Counted from the first letter of the stretch, positions 9,083-18,462 are shown. The stretch is DNA of 20,000 nt from Prorocentrum cordatum (GCA_963575745.1 CAUYUJ010009500.1:5001-25000); one strand, 5' to 3'. Translations and numbers: made by a program. Notes: generated from the sequence alone by a model not told the origin.

Positions 9083-11040
9083 TAGCCCTCACCGATGAAC
9101 TGACCACCCTCGTCTGTGTCTGATTGCAGCACCCAGCCAGAGCAAGAACACGACGACCGAGTAACACCGAAGCGGGCAAAGAGGCCTGGTGCACGGGAGA
9201 GGTGGAGTCTTCGCACACGGGGAAGGCTGCGGGCACAGCGTCGTGCGCCAGGCATGCGCACGCGGAGAGGCCTCACGGGCAAAGGAACGTACAGAACCAA
9301 CGCCACCTCGACTGAGCGACGAAGATAAGCGGGTCCTACGCGAGAAGACATAGCGACCTTACGCCGCGCTTCACGCGGACCACCAGCGTGGTACACCGCG
9401 TGGACAAGAGGGCGCGTGCGCACAATCTTCAGCGGGGAAGCTTACGCGCGAACGCCCGCGCAGTCGATCCCGTGTTCTTCAGTCGCTCAGTGAGGGTGTG
9501 GGGGGGGAAAAGGTACCGATAAGGCCACTCCCCCCTGGCCTCTCCAGGGATGCGTTATGACCAGACGTTCGAGGCGAGTCCAGGGCGACGAGGAAAGGTT
9601 AGCGATATCGGTATATCGGTACCTCTGCCTCTTCTGATCAGTTCTGTCCCCTCCTCCTCCCTCTTTGCTCGCTGGGCGAGGGGGGAGAAGAAGGGAGAGT
9701 TCAGGACAAGGAGAGTCAGCCCACCAAGCCTCCAGAGGAAGAATCAACGGCATCAACACAAAATAACGGAGGTCCGCTCGCATTCCTTGGACCAGGGCTG
9801 GACCTGAACGCGGTTGTTCGTTCTGCTTTCGTTGTGTGTCTCGTTTTGCTCCATCTGTTCTCCTGCACCTCCCTGCCAAAACAAAACCAAAACACAGACA
9901 AGTCCATCAGAACAGCGTTACGTTTAAGCCGGGCATGTCCTCCTACAGGCGGATGTTGGACGGACAAAAAAATAACGAACAACATAGTCAAAAAAATGTC
10001 CACACAATATGGTTTTACTATTTTTGTGGAGGAACATGCCCGACTAAATATAGGTCCAGCCCTGTCTTTGACGGGCGTTGGCCCCCCTCCCTGGCGCGCG
10101 CAGCGCGCAGAAGAGCGGCGCCGGAGGCACCGCCGAGGGGGGCGTCTGGCGGCGATCCGAGAAAGCCGCGTGCACCTCGGAGAGGTGTTAAGGGGGCCCA
10201 AGGACACACAAATAAATACACACGCATCCCAGGATGCTCCATAGTTTCCCATGTTTTCTATGTGTTCGTCTTCCCCCTCCCACTTCCATCTTTTCGCATA
10301 TGCTCCTGGGAATCGAAGGGTCAATTGTGTCTGTGCGTTTTCTCCCCCCCTGAGTTATTCTTCAATACCATCTTTCGAGTCGGGGATCGACAACCGAATT
10401 CATTTGCCCCAGAATAAACTCCTCAGTCGATATCATGCTCGAGTGTTTCTTGTTCGAACCTCCACGAGCCCACCCTGGGCCCGCACCTTGGCCGGGGCAC
10501 GGCCTCACGACGTGGCCGGGAGCCAGCACCCGCCACGAGAGGCGAAGCCAGGACGAAGATACAATCGGGTGAAGATACACAGAGAATCTCTGAGATCAGG
10601 CGGCTCTGGAGGATGTCGCGGGCGCCACGGCCTTCTCAGAGCGCTCTGAGAGCGTTCTGGACTGCTCTGTAATGGATTCATCCTCGTCCTATAGCCCCGT
10701 CTGGTCCCTCCGACGCTACGACCTTTTCCATCGCGGCGCTTTCCTTCAGTTCGAGGCCGCTCTCGGGGCGACCCACAATGGGACGCCAAACTACCCTCGG
10801 GAAAGGCTCGGGAGCAGCCAGCATCGAGTCGGGAAATCGAATCGAACCGGAACGTGCGTCGGCCCAGACCGCATCGAAGCGGAGTCAATATCGAACCAGA
10901 TCGGCCGCGCCAGGCCGCACAACAACGCCATGCAAGCATCGGGCCGCATCGGATCGTGAGAACGGCGGAACCGAATCTGATGTACTGGACCTGAATCGAT
11001 ATCGAATCGGATCGGTCCGATTGGAATGGACCCCTTCTGA
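9083..11040. other. Long stretch without a recognisable gene
   Basis: I checked both strands and found short open frames but no domain, signal or composition that supports a gene. About 9800-10420 is noticeably more AT-rich than its surroundings, with A and T runs such as CAAAAAAATGTCC. About 10826-11025 holds many degenerate copies of ATCGAATCGGA-like strings, a worn low-complexity zone. A GC-rich motif at about 10119-10142 recurs near 19905-19928. Confidence 0.5.
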
Positions 11041-11168
11041 GGGGCGAGGAGGAGGTGGAGGAGGAGGAGGAGGAGGACAAGGCCGCGGATCGAACAGGTT
11101 TTTTCGGAGGATGCCTGGGCGCCGTCCGCGGCGGCGCGCGCGAGCGGGTCGGGGGAGGGGGGGGGGGT
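11041..11168 (+). repeat. GGA-rich tract and G-run (possible G-quadruplex)
   Basis: 11041-11079 is a (GGA)n-type purine run. 11147-11167 holds GGGTCGGGGGAGGGG followed by a run of about ten G. Four or more G-runs this close together could form a G-quadruplex in single-stranded DNA. Confidence 0.6.
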
Positions 11169-11188
11169 TCTCAGGAGGTTACTGATTC

Positions 11189-11230
11189 GAAGGCGCTGGC
11201 CTTACACCTATAGACAAGGCCCACGCCTTC
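11189..11230. other. Hairpin (inverted repeat)
   Basis: GAAGGCGCTGGCC (11189-11201) and GGCCCACGCCTTC (11218-11230) pair as 7 bp, a 2x2 internal mismatch, then 4 bp, with a 16-base loop. It is the cleanest stem I found in the non-coding stretch. It matches no tRNA or other RNA family I know and has no T-run after it. Confidence 0.55.
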
Positions 11231-11330
11231 CAAAAAGCAGGGCTGTTTCAAAGAAACCCTCCCTCCTCTAGAAAAGCGAACAATGGCACAAACATAATTT
11301 CTCGGCGCTGGACCCCCCTCCCATCCCTTA

Positions 11331-11547
11331 GGAAGGGAGGAAGAAGACGAGGAGGAGGAGGAGGAGAAGGAGGAGAGAGGGGAGGGGAGGGGGAAGAGGG
11401 AGGAAAAGGAAGAGGCGGGGGGAGGAGCAGGAAAGGGAGGGAGGAAGAGAGGAGGAGGAGGAGGAAGAGGGAGCAGGAGGAGGAGGAGGAGGGAGCAGGA
11501 GGAGGAGGAGAAGGGAGGAACAGGAGAAAGAGGACAGGACAGGACAT
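11331..11547 (+). repeat. Polypurine GGA/GAA tract
   Basis: About 215 bases are almost only A and G on the plus strand (GGA, GGGA, GAA units). Such tracts can form triplex DNA. Pro/Ser/Leu-rich minus-strand frames across it are phase artefacts. Confidence 0.92.
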
Positions 11548-11904
11548 CCGCGTGAGGGTGTCAACGTCAACTCACCTAGACTGGTGCCTTGCGCGCGTCT
11601 GCAGAATCCCATGCGATTCGGTCACGCAAAAGCCCTGACTTCTCACTGGGGTATACCTCGAAGCTTCAAGGGGTGAGCTCCGAAGTGGCCCATGAATACG
11701 AGCCCCTGCGGGTCTGTGCGGGGTGAGCAGCTGATAGCCCTTCCGCGTGCCCTATGATGGGGGACGCGCCGGGCGCGCAGGGCTCCCAAGCTAGAGGGGA
11801 AGAGACGACAGCACGACCACTCAAGAAGGGGAAGGGGAGGAGAAACAGGAGGCCCCTGCTTTCCAAACTCTTGCTGGGGGACCTAACTATCCTACTCTAT
11901 CCTG
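11548..11904. other. No gene recognised
   Basis: Unique GC-rich sequence lies between the polypurine tract and the (CT)n run. No coding signal or known motif is seen on either strand. Confidence 0.5.
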
Positions 11905-11941
<37 letters not shown>

Positions 11942-11961
11942 ATCTCTCTCTCTCTCTTTCT

Positions 11962-11999
<38 letters not shown>

Positions 12000-12000
12000 C
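11905..12000 (+). repeat. (CT)n dinucleotide run
   Basis: About 95 bases of CT repeats are interrupted by short T-rich breaks (near 11939-11942, 11957 and 11965-11970). On the minus strand it reads (AG)n and lies about 340 bases past the 3' end of the unknown zinc-binding reading. Confidence 0.93.
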
Positions 12001-12339
12001 GGCTCACGTCTCTCTTCCAGAATGAACTGGGCGATCGTTGCCCCACGCCTTGTCGCAACTGTACTCCGATACCCTGTTGAGGTACCCCACTGTTCCCCCT
12101 CGATGCGCAGGTAGGGAAGAGCACGCTGGTAGTCACAGCACGTTGGGGGCGGGGCCCTCGTGGATGCTCTCTGCCAGCCTTCGCGTTTATCACATGTTTT
12201 CCCATTCCCCCCCGCAGTAGCGCACCTGTCGGCGCCCCAGAAAATCACTTCCCAGGACGCTCTCTGCGCGAACTCTCTTTACGGCTCTCACGCCGAGATT
12301 GCCCTAGCGATGGCCCCACTGAGTCCGCCCGCCTGCCTA
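12001..12339. other. No gene recognised
   Basis: Mixed sequence follows the (CT)n run. No domain or sustained coding pattern is seen. It includes the 3' flank of the minus-strand remnant that starts at 12340. Confidence 0.5.
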
Positions 12340-12600
12340 GTCGCACTCCAAAATAGCCTCGCTAATGCACCTTCTGGCGTGGTCAGCGGGTCCCAGTGGG
12401 CCATCTCACTCGTGGCCGCTGGAGCTGGCCGCCTTCTCCGACTTGGCGTGCTCCTCGAAGATCTCGGTGCCATCCAGCAGGGTCTTCGTGCTGTCCCTGA
12501 GTTCCCGGCGTTTGTTGAGCCTTTTGTTCACCTCCTCCGGAGATTGTCCTCTTTGCCCAGCTCCTTCAAGGCCACCTTCATGACGCCGCAAAGGTTATCC
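12340..12600 (-). pseudogene. C-terminal piece of the unknown minus-strand protein, with an I-x-E-x-I-x-E-C motif
   Basis: Just below the end of the 12528 reading, another minus-strand frame continues as PEEVNKRLNKRRELRDSTK and TLLDGTEIFEEHAKSEKAAS, a charged helical style matching the preceding piece. Moving one frame further gives CISEAILECD at 12368-12339, a copy of a Cys motif also found near 14600 and 18400. A frame change is needed to join it to the upstream piece. Function is unknown. Confidence 0.35.
12343..12362 (-). repeat. Cys-motif repeat, copy 4 (diverged)
   Basis: It matches 16 of 20 bases and all four differences are transitions. It encodes CISEAILEC on the minus strand, followed soon by a stop. 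Confidence 0.5.
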
Positions 12601-13250
12601 TCGTCGTTGTTCGCAATCTTCAGCGCCAATTCACACGAGCTCTGCACAGCGAAGGCCCCCCCCCCCCCAGGTCTTTCCCACGCATCCACTGGGCACCATG
12701 CGATCAGATCGCATCCGCGGGCCTTGTGCGTCATCGGGAACGCTATTGGGGCCAGCTCGAGGAGCTCCTCTGGGCCCATCTTCTGGGCGGCGTCGTAGAA
12801 CTTGCAATGGTTATCCGCGATAACGTCGCCCAGCGTCTGCGGCTGCCTTTCTGCTGCAAACGCACCCTACTTTTCCCGCGCCTCGAAGGCCCCTTTCCTG
12901 AACAGCTGGACTACGGATTCGCGCCCGATGTCTGGCCACTTCCCACTGTCCTCGCCGAAATCGCACATCATTTTGCCCGCCCACTCTTCCGTGAGCTCGT
13001 CGCCTGGATGCTTCTCCTGCGCCTCCACGAGCTGCGCCCAATCCACCTTGCACCAGAACTTCCACCGGGGCCCCCTCGAGCGGGGACCAGGGCCTTGCCG
13101 CCAAAATTTGCAGGGGAATACCAGTCCGCACGAGCAGGCGGCGTCATTCTCATTGCCCCATCCTGCGCTCCTCCTGCATCCGTTGAACAGCTGCATGTTG
13201 TCGCTCCACTTGTCCGCGAAGTCCAGCGCCTTGAAGTGCGCTGTCTGTTT
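12528..13250 (-). pseudogene. Trp/Cys-rich protein remnant, function unknown, one in-frame stop
   Basis: One frame is sensible for about 240 codons. It starts KQTAHFKALDFADKWSDNMQ, then has AACSCGLVFPCKFWRQ, RWKFWCKVDWAQLVE, an acidic helix with EEWAGKMMCDFGED, and SVVQLFRKGAFEAREK. A TAG (12869-12867) is followed in the same frame by FAAERQPQTLGDVIADNHCK, FYDAAQKMGPEELLELAP, AWCPVDAWERP and ALKIANNDEDNLCGVM, ending at 12528. The Cys pattern C-x-C-x5-C and a later W-x2-W-C suggests a zinc ribbon. The 5' end is cut by a frame change at a run of six G (13256-13251). Composition is normal for protein on both sides of the TAG, so it was probably one coding sequence. I know of no named family; similar Trp/Cys-rich pieces are familiar from dinoflagellate gene models, but that is memory. 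Confidence 0.5.
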
Positions 13251-13255
13251 CCCCC

Positions 13256-13660
13256 CATGTTATTCGCCGTCTCGTAGTCCCCCATCTCGTGCATCCCCTT
13301 CTCTTTCTCCTCCGGCCCCTCCTTAGCGGCCCACGGCGTTTCTTCGCCGTTAACGTCCATGGCCATGTACTTGCACAGCAGCGAGTCGCATTCTTCTGCG
13401 AATTGCAAGGCCTTGGCCACGCCTTCTCCAGCTTTGCCGAAGGCTGCGAAGATGCCCCCTGTCCCCATTCATTTTGATGCCCTCCAGCAGTGCTTATGAC
13501 ATCTCCTTGGACCTCTCCATGACTATCGTGTTCCTCTGATTGCGAGACGTTTTCTCCGGTCCCTTCCTCTGCCTCAATGAGCGCTTTCGTCGCCTGGATC
13601 TGCCCCGGGGACTGGGCTGCCAATGCAGCTCCTCTTGCTTTCCTCTTCTGTCATCGTCAG
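13256..13660 (-). pseudogene. Charged helical remnant of the same unknown protein
   Basis: The upper part reads GAALAAQSPGQIQATKALIE and AEEGTGENVSQSEEHDS in one frame. Near 13470 the sense moves to the frame FAAFGKAGEGVAKALQFAEE, then CDSLLCKYMAMDVNGEE, and ends DYETANNMG at the G run (13256-13251). The balanced residue mix, helices and absence of stops support former coding. It lies between the finger-bearing piece and the Trp/Cys-rich piece in the order expected of one protein. No domain is recognised. Confidence 0.4.
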
Positions 13661-13689
13661 ACTTGCTCTCTCGCAACGCACTGCCCTCC

Positions 13690-13960
13690 TCCATGCCTCG
13701 TATTTTCGCCGTCGCTCCACTTGATCCACCCCTCCTGCCTCGGCCCCAGCTCGCAGTCAACGCACGCCGTCTGAAAATTGACCTCCCTTGTTTCCTTGAT
13801 CTTTTTCATGCCCAGGTGCATTCTTGGCGTGCCCCACGTGGCTCTCCATCATGTTGTAGTACCCGAATTCCTTGTGGCAGCGCCCGCATGGCCATGGCTG
13901 ACTGCTGCGCGCGAGTGCCATTGGCAGCTCCAGCGTCTCGCACTCCGAGAAAGCCCCGCA
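13690..13960 (-). pseudogene. C2H2-like zinc finger plus CxxC pair
   Basis: The minus strand encodes WPCGRCHKEFGYYNMMESHV, then GHAKNAPGHEK (about 13883-13793). That is C-x2-C, an aromatic at the usual place, twelve residues, then His residues at H-x2-H and further on, close to a C2H2 finger. The His spacing is not classical (H-x3-5-H is usual), though H-x9-H is also possible. After a frame change near 13775 comes TACVDCELGPRQEGWIKWSD, with a CxxC pair and two Trp, and a further Cys. Binding of nucleic acid is an inference. It stands 5' of the charged and Trp/Cys-rich pieces on the same strand. Confidence 0.45.
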
Positions 13961-14060
13961 AGCGCGCAACACTGCGCACCTGGGCCGGCGCTGAGCCAGA
14001 TTTGCCGCGGGGGCTGACAATGATCGATGGAGGTTGCGGCGGGCCCCCATCTGCCCCGGA

Positions 14061-14469
14061 TATCACGTAGCATTTGGTAGCATGCCCCCATTGCCCCCGT
14101 TGTCCACGACCCGCCCCTACGCTGCGCGCATGCTGTGCAGCATGCAAAATATCCCGCCCACTGTCTCCCCGCATATGGAATTGAATAGGGGGAAGAAGAA
14201 ATCGCGTCGCCATAAAAGATTACGCCGGCTACTGACAGGGTCGGGAGGGCTGTTACTGCCAGGGAGGCCTCTTCCCAAAGCGTTTCTCTGCAACTCCGCT
14301 CCCCGCTCTGCTCGAAACTTCAAGGCCAGATCGCATATCCTACCATCTGGGGCAAAAAGTTTAAGTTTACAGGTGTTCAACACCCATGATAACTGACTCT
14401 GCTATCCTGTTATCATCCGAAAGATGTCCCTTCCTCTTCGCACGTCCGCTAGTGGGCGCCCCTGCGATG
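14061..14469 (-). other. Mostly unassigned; one coding-like fragment
   Basis: A minus-strand piece (about 14375-14285) reads KLKLFAPDGRICDLALKFRA and then ERGAELQRN, a protein-like mix with no family I can name. The rest shows no sustained frame. There is no plus-strand gene. Confidence 0.35.
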
Positions 14470-15030
14470 CCCGATTACCCTGGATTGGGGCCCCCGAGGG
14501 CGGCCCTTCCAGGACTCGATGCCGACGCCGTCGGAGACGCAGCGAAGGTGCTCGTCCACGACAGCCGCGGCCCGGCACACTGCCCCATGGTTTTTGCACT
14601 CCGAGATAATCTCGCCAATGCAACTACCCCCTCCTTTCTCAGCGGCACCGACGCCGAAGTTCCCGCACCGCCATCCTCTCCAATTCCGACTTGGACGCTG
14701 CCGACTGGGACTTCTTGCTTCCCACGAAGACCATCAGCATTCCAATTGCCATCCTCAGGTTGCGGCCCAATAACTGGTCCACCTTCGCCATGGCATCGTC
14801 TTTGTGTCCCCCGGTAGCACGGCCCTGACATTGGACGCCGCGTTGATTCCGATCTGGATCTGGCCTGAGCCCTCCTCCAAGAGCTGCTGCTCGTCCACTT
14901 TCGGGGCCCTGCCCTGGCTGCCGCGGCCCTCGTAGCTCTCGCTGACCTTGCAATATTGATCGCATATGTGACCACGGCCCGGCCGCGCTCGCTGCTGCTG
15001 CCCACCATCTTCAGGAAGTCGCCCAGCGCG
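14470..15030 (-). pseudogene. Coding remnant with helical segment and repeated Cys motif
   Basis: Three frames share the sense. The first gives QYCKVSESYEGRGSQGRAPK and LLEEGSGQIQIGINAASNVR. The second gives DDAMAKVDQLLGRNLRMAIG, a hydrophobic stretch (MLMVFVG), and SKSELERMAVRELRRRC (to about 14645). The third gives GSCIGEIISECKNHGAVCRA and AAVVDEHLRCVSDGVGIESW (about 14635-14525). The hydrophobic stretch is too short for a confident membrane segment. Charged helices followed by a Cys cluster look like part of a larger nucleic-acid-binding protein, but no family is recognised. It belongs by strand and order with the pieces at 12340-13960. Confidence 0.38.
14596..14615 (-). repeat. Cys-motif repeat, copy 3
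   Basis: It matches 18 of 20 bases of copies 1 and 2. It encodes CIGEIISECKNHGAVCRA on the minus strand. Confidence 0.65.
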
Positions 15031-15083
15031 CCCATCGCCCTGTCCGTCGGCGCCGCCACTGCAGTGGGGTCTTCTTTCTGCCA

Positions 15084-15520
15084 TTACGACACCGGCCCCT
15101 GGATGTCCTCCATAAGCGCCATCCCCGCGTGGATGCCTGGCGGCCCCAGCACGCGCCCCCTGCTTCTGTCCATGACCTGGTTCCCGCAGTTTTGCCCCGC
15201 TGCCGTCGACATCCAAGACGACCAATTGCCGACTGGCATGAGACAGAAGTCCGGGGCCACGTGGCTCGCATTCCTCATCTCTGCCGCTGTGCGGAAGGCA
15301 AATCGCTGGAGTCCATCGATGCATCCTCTGAGGTCGTGCTCCTCGTAATCCTCCGCTGCTCGCGGCCGCTGGCGGGGGGCCGCGCCCCCCCCCCCCCCTG
15401 CCGCCCCGTCCACCGGCCGCGGAAGCGGCCGCGGGCGGGCTTCATGCCGCCTCGGCGCCGGCCCCTTCTGTTGCCCCCTGGCCCCTGCCTTTGCCATTGC
15501 CGCCATTGCAATAATTCGGT
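15084..15520 (-). pseudogene. Gly/Arg-rich start and unknown segment 3' of the LINE
   Basis: An ATG near 15500 opens MAKAGARGQQKGPAPRRHEA and runs through an Arg/Pro/Gly-rich stretch that includes a run of 14 C on the plus strand (15385-15398). It then reads EDYEEHDLRGCIDGLQRFAF and RTAAEMRNASHVAPDFCLMP to a stop at 15084. Lys/Gly/Arg-rich starts are common in dinoflagellate nucleic-acid-binding proteins, so this could be the N-terminus of the protein whose pieces follow down to 12340. It could equally be the tail of the LINE ORF. The frame through the C run is uncertain. Confidence 0.3.
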
Positions 15521-15754
15521 CATCCTTCCATCGCCGCGTCTGCCCCCCTTCTGGGCCGGGGTAGCCCCCACGGCGCAATCGCCATCTCTCGCGCAGCACG
15601 GGCCACGATAGCGGCAGCGCGCGCGCATCTGAATATATCCAAATGATTGAGCCTGAACGCCAGAGAGGGCGCAACCTAGGGGAGGGGGCCCCTGGACATG
15701 GTGATTCCAACAACTTCTGCTTGTGTAGAAAATCCCGTGACTCTCCGCGGCCCC

Positions 15755-15835
15755 CACGATGGTCGATCGCATTTTTTCTGTCGCGAACGAGCTCAGGCAC
15801 CACGGACATCGGTGGGTTACCACTGGGCTGGGAAT
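15755..15835 (-). pseudogene. Degenerate C-terminal zinc finger of the LINE
   Basis: The minus strand reads THRCPWCLSSFATEKMRST and then IVGAAESHG. This matches C-x2-C-x3-F-x5-M (the place of L) and a His near the end, as in the C2H2-type finger often found after RT in LINEs, but the first His position is Ser or Thr. The frame differs from that of the RT, so another frame change lies between about 16000 and 15840. Confidence 0.4.
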
Positions 15836-15999
15836 CAGCGGCAGACAGTCGTGAATGTAGCTCCGCGCACCTGCCCCTCTCCCCCCCCCCCAGTCGCACC
15901 AGCACTGAGCGAACAGCTCTTCCCCCACCACTATGTCTGGTAGCTTGGAACCCCAGGCGCGCCCTGCACGTCGTGGCATGCTGGGGCCTGTTCCAACCC

Positions 16000-16329
16000 A
16001 CGCTTCCCAATCTGTCGTACCATTCTGAAACATTGAGATACATCTGAACGCACCAGTCTGCCACGTCCTCGCCGACCTCTGCCAGCGCCTGAAAGTCCCT
16101 GACCACCTGCTTTGCCCAAGGCGTACTCAAAAGAATTGTCACGGCTCTGTCAAGCGCGCCGATGTGACGGTCCTCCAACATAGGTACCATCAGCACATTA
16201 AGGCCCACCCCTGACACAAACGCCTGAAACATATCCTACTTGACTTTGTCGGTGGTATCTGAAGACCAGAAGCATCCACATTGCCTGTCGGTTATCTGCA
16301 TGGCCACACATATCCCCCTGATCTCTCAC
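16000..16329 (-). pseudogene. Post-RT region of the LINE ORF, two in-frame stops
   Basis: The third RT frame continues without a frame change: a TGA at 16328-16326, EIRGICVAMQITDRQCGCFW, a TAG at 16238-16236, then DMFQAFVSGVGLNVLMVPML and EDRHIGALDRAVTILLSTPW. The pattern (Phe-Trp, then F.A.VSG..L, then LDR....L) is that of the thumb/connection part that follows RT in related LINEs. Sense is kept across both stops, so they are point mutations in a former coding frame. Confidence 0.6.
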
Positions 16330-17275
16330 GCGTAGCCCGGATCCCCTGGCACGCAAGGGCCGAGCACTCGCACCCCCCTCATCCGCGTGCCCTTGAGCTT
16401 CTTTTCCCCTTGCAGCTGTCGAGTGATCCCGTCTCGCCCCGGGCCTCGCAGGGAAACCAGGCAGTTGGTTTTGGCTGGGTTCAGGCCCCAACCTCTCTTC
16501 GCCAGCTTGCGCCCCAACCTCCCCGCGGTAGCGCTGATCTGCTCCGCTATCCATCTCGCCTGTAACAGTGCCCCACCCACCCTTCCAGCAGGCGCTCCTG
16601 GACGAGCCGAGACGACCTCGCTTTCGCCAAAAGCGGACTGGCGCCCCGAGATTTCATCGCAAACTCCCGTCACCTGGGCGAGCTGCCCCGACTGGTCCAC
16701 CGCGAAGATCCGGGCGATGTCGCCCATGAACGCGTTGAGCGAGAGGTCGTGCACCAGGTCTGCATCTGGGCCCAACGCATCATGCACTGCCTGCATCTCG
16801 ACCCCCCACTCTTCCTAGCGCCATTGACCCACGCGCAAGTTGCAAGTATCATTGAACTGCCGCGGGCACAGAGTAAATCCCATTTGCGCCCCCTGGGCAG
16901 TCAGCGCGCGTAGCCAGTCATCGGCGCATTCCATGCTCATCGACGTGTTGTTGATTGCTTCGACGGCGCATGGCAAATCCTCTTCCTGCGACGTCGCGAA
17001 GACCGATTGCCGGCAGGAGGTTTCGCTTCGTGCTCGCGAAGGCGTTGGTGCAGTCATAGAACTGGAGATGGTACTTACCCCTGCTCGTCTCGCTCTCCAT
17101 TGCGTTGCCCCGACGCCCGCAATGGCGCCATCCCTCGACCTGTTTTGCAGCCCCCGTAGTGCCCAGCATGGGTCTTCTGGAGCTTCTCCGACGCAGTGAA
17201 CCCCCCTGTGGAAGGCATTTCCAATAGAGCAACAAGCACGCACAACTCTTGCCCCTCCAATCCCCTGTTTGTCAT
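16330..17275 (-). pseudogene. Reverse transcriptase domain of the LINE, catalytic motif lost
   Basis: RT copies the element RNA into DNA at the nicked target. Three frames carry it in turn. The first (17275 to about 17110) has FTASEKLQKTHAGHYGGCKT, like the region before motif A. The second has motif A, KYHLQFYDCTNAFASTKRNL, with the catalytic Asp at 17055-17053. From about 16985 a third frame runs unshifted: AQMGFTLCPRQFNDTC (motif B-like), a TAG at 16817-16815, then DLSLNAFMGDIARIF (motif C) and GWGLNPAKTNCLVSL (the G-x-x-L-N-x-x-K-T segment). Motif C should read F/Y-x-D-D but has Gly for the first Asp. The ordered motifs make the identification firm, and the stop, frame changes and Gly make it inactive. 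Confidence 0.8.
16719..16730 (-). other. RT motif C altered to FMGD
   Basis: The minus strand gives TTC ATG GGC GAC. The first of the two metal-binding Asp residues is Gly (GGC at 16724-16722), one transition away from GAC. Either Asp is needed for polymerase activity in this enzyme class. Confidence 0.8.
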
Positions 17276-18398
17276 TGCCTTTCCCTGCAGAGAATGAAAT
17301 CTATCTGCGCCGGCCCAGCGGCGTAGCCTGGGGCTGGCGACGCTAAGTGAGGATGTCCTCCAGCTTGCTCCTGCACCCCATGCTCTCGTCTGCCTCCATC
17401 ACTGTCGACCCCAGCCCAGTTTTCTCGCATCTCCCCAAAATGGTACGTTTTTGTTGTTCTCAATCGGCTGCTCCTTCCGTTCTGCCAGCCGCATTTCCTG
17501 CGTTCCACCCCATCTTCTGTCGAGTCGCCCTTCCCACCCTGCACTTGCGGAGTGCAATTCAAATCCCACCCGCCCTCGCGCAGCTCCGCCGCTCGCATCT
17601 CCTGCCCACCCAGCTCGCCGCCCAACTGCGCAGGGTCCTGCAGCATGATCGCGGGGCCCAAGCCCATCCAAGTAAGTTCCACTTTCTACCCCCCCCCCTT
17701 CCCCCCAATTTTTCAGCGCGCCCCTATCTGCCCCTCTCCACCTGCGCCCTCGGACCCCATCCATCGGCAGCAGCATTGTTCCGATCATATCACCGCGTTC
17801 CTTCTCGGACTCTTCTAGGCCCGTCGGCTCCGACGCGAGCCCCCCCCCCCCCCCGCACGCGCACACGCCCCCCCCCACCCCCACCCGAAGACGCCCCCCC
17901 GCTTCTCTTCTCCGTGCTCCACCAAGTTCGCGCTGAGAAGCAGCGCGCATTCGTCGGTCATCTTCCATTCCTCTGATATTCGACCCTGAACCTGTGCACG
18001 TCGCTGGAATTGTTATCTTCGCACGCCCTCCACATCTCCTCTGCCGGCCTTTTCTTTCTTCCGGCTTCCAAATCGGGCCCACGGCCCCACGGCGCTTTCT
18101 GCACCCGCCCCAGCTCCTCCCCGACCCCCCCAATCTCCCCCGCGAGTCTGACTCCAACATGCCCGCTCACAACTTCACCCTATCTGCCAGTAGGAAATGC
18201 CTCAGTAGCTGGAAGGCCGCCACCCCTTGCCCCCCATGCTTCCTCTTGACTGGGAAAACTTTGTGTATTGCTTTTCTGTCGGATTTCTTCCACGTCTGAT
18301 CTGCCGCAGGTCGGCCCTGAAGCCCCCCCCCCAGTCTTCCTTTGTCGTTCGCCCCCCAGCGCTTACACTCGGGGAGCCCGGCAGATCCCTCCTGGAGC

Positions 18399-18418
18399 GC
18401 ACTCCGAGATGACCTCGC
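18399..18418 (-). repeat. Cys-motif repeat, copy 1
   Basis: GCACTCCGAGATGACCTCGC on the plus strand is identical to 18463-18482, with similar flanks over about 40 bp. In the minus frame it encodes ISEVISEC, followed by APGGICRA. Confidence 0.8.
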
Positions 18419-18462
18419 TGATGCTTCCTTATCCTGGAGGCTCTGCAGCACCCGCCTGGATC

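Noticed and set aside
6186-9098. 970-codon plus-strand open frame (poly-Ile and poly-Ser)
   Set aside because: The core is the same array. Its unique ends show no domain, and the frame is open only because the triplet repeat lacks stops in that phase.
9834-10244. 136-codon plus-strand open frame
   Set aside because: There is no domain or repeat support and no neighbouring signals. Length alone in a GC-mixed region is not enough.
11905-12000. (CT)n run as the 3' tail of the LINE
   Set aside because: It lies more than 3.5 kb past the last LINE domain with other sequence between, so there is no basis to call it the tail.
13100-13116. Second possible spliced-leader relic (CGCCAAAATTT, minus-strand TTTTGGC)
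   Set aside because: Only seven or eight bases match, which is expected by chance in 20 kb, and it lies inside a coding-like frame.
17070-17082. Canonical-looking splice donor GGGGTAAGTAC within the RT
   Set aside because: It sits directly before motif A, so splicing there would remove the catalytic core. Most likely chance.
17282-17295. Acceptor-like TTCATTCTCTGCAG before the RT piece
   Set aside because: The sequence is attractive, but no matching donor or frame logic could be shown, and the region is decayed.
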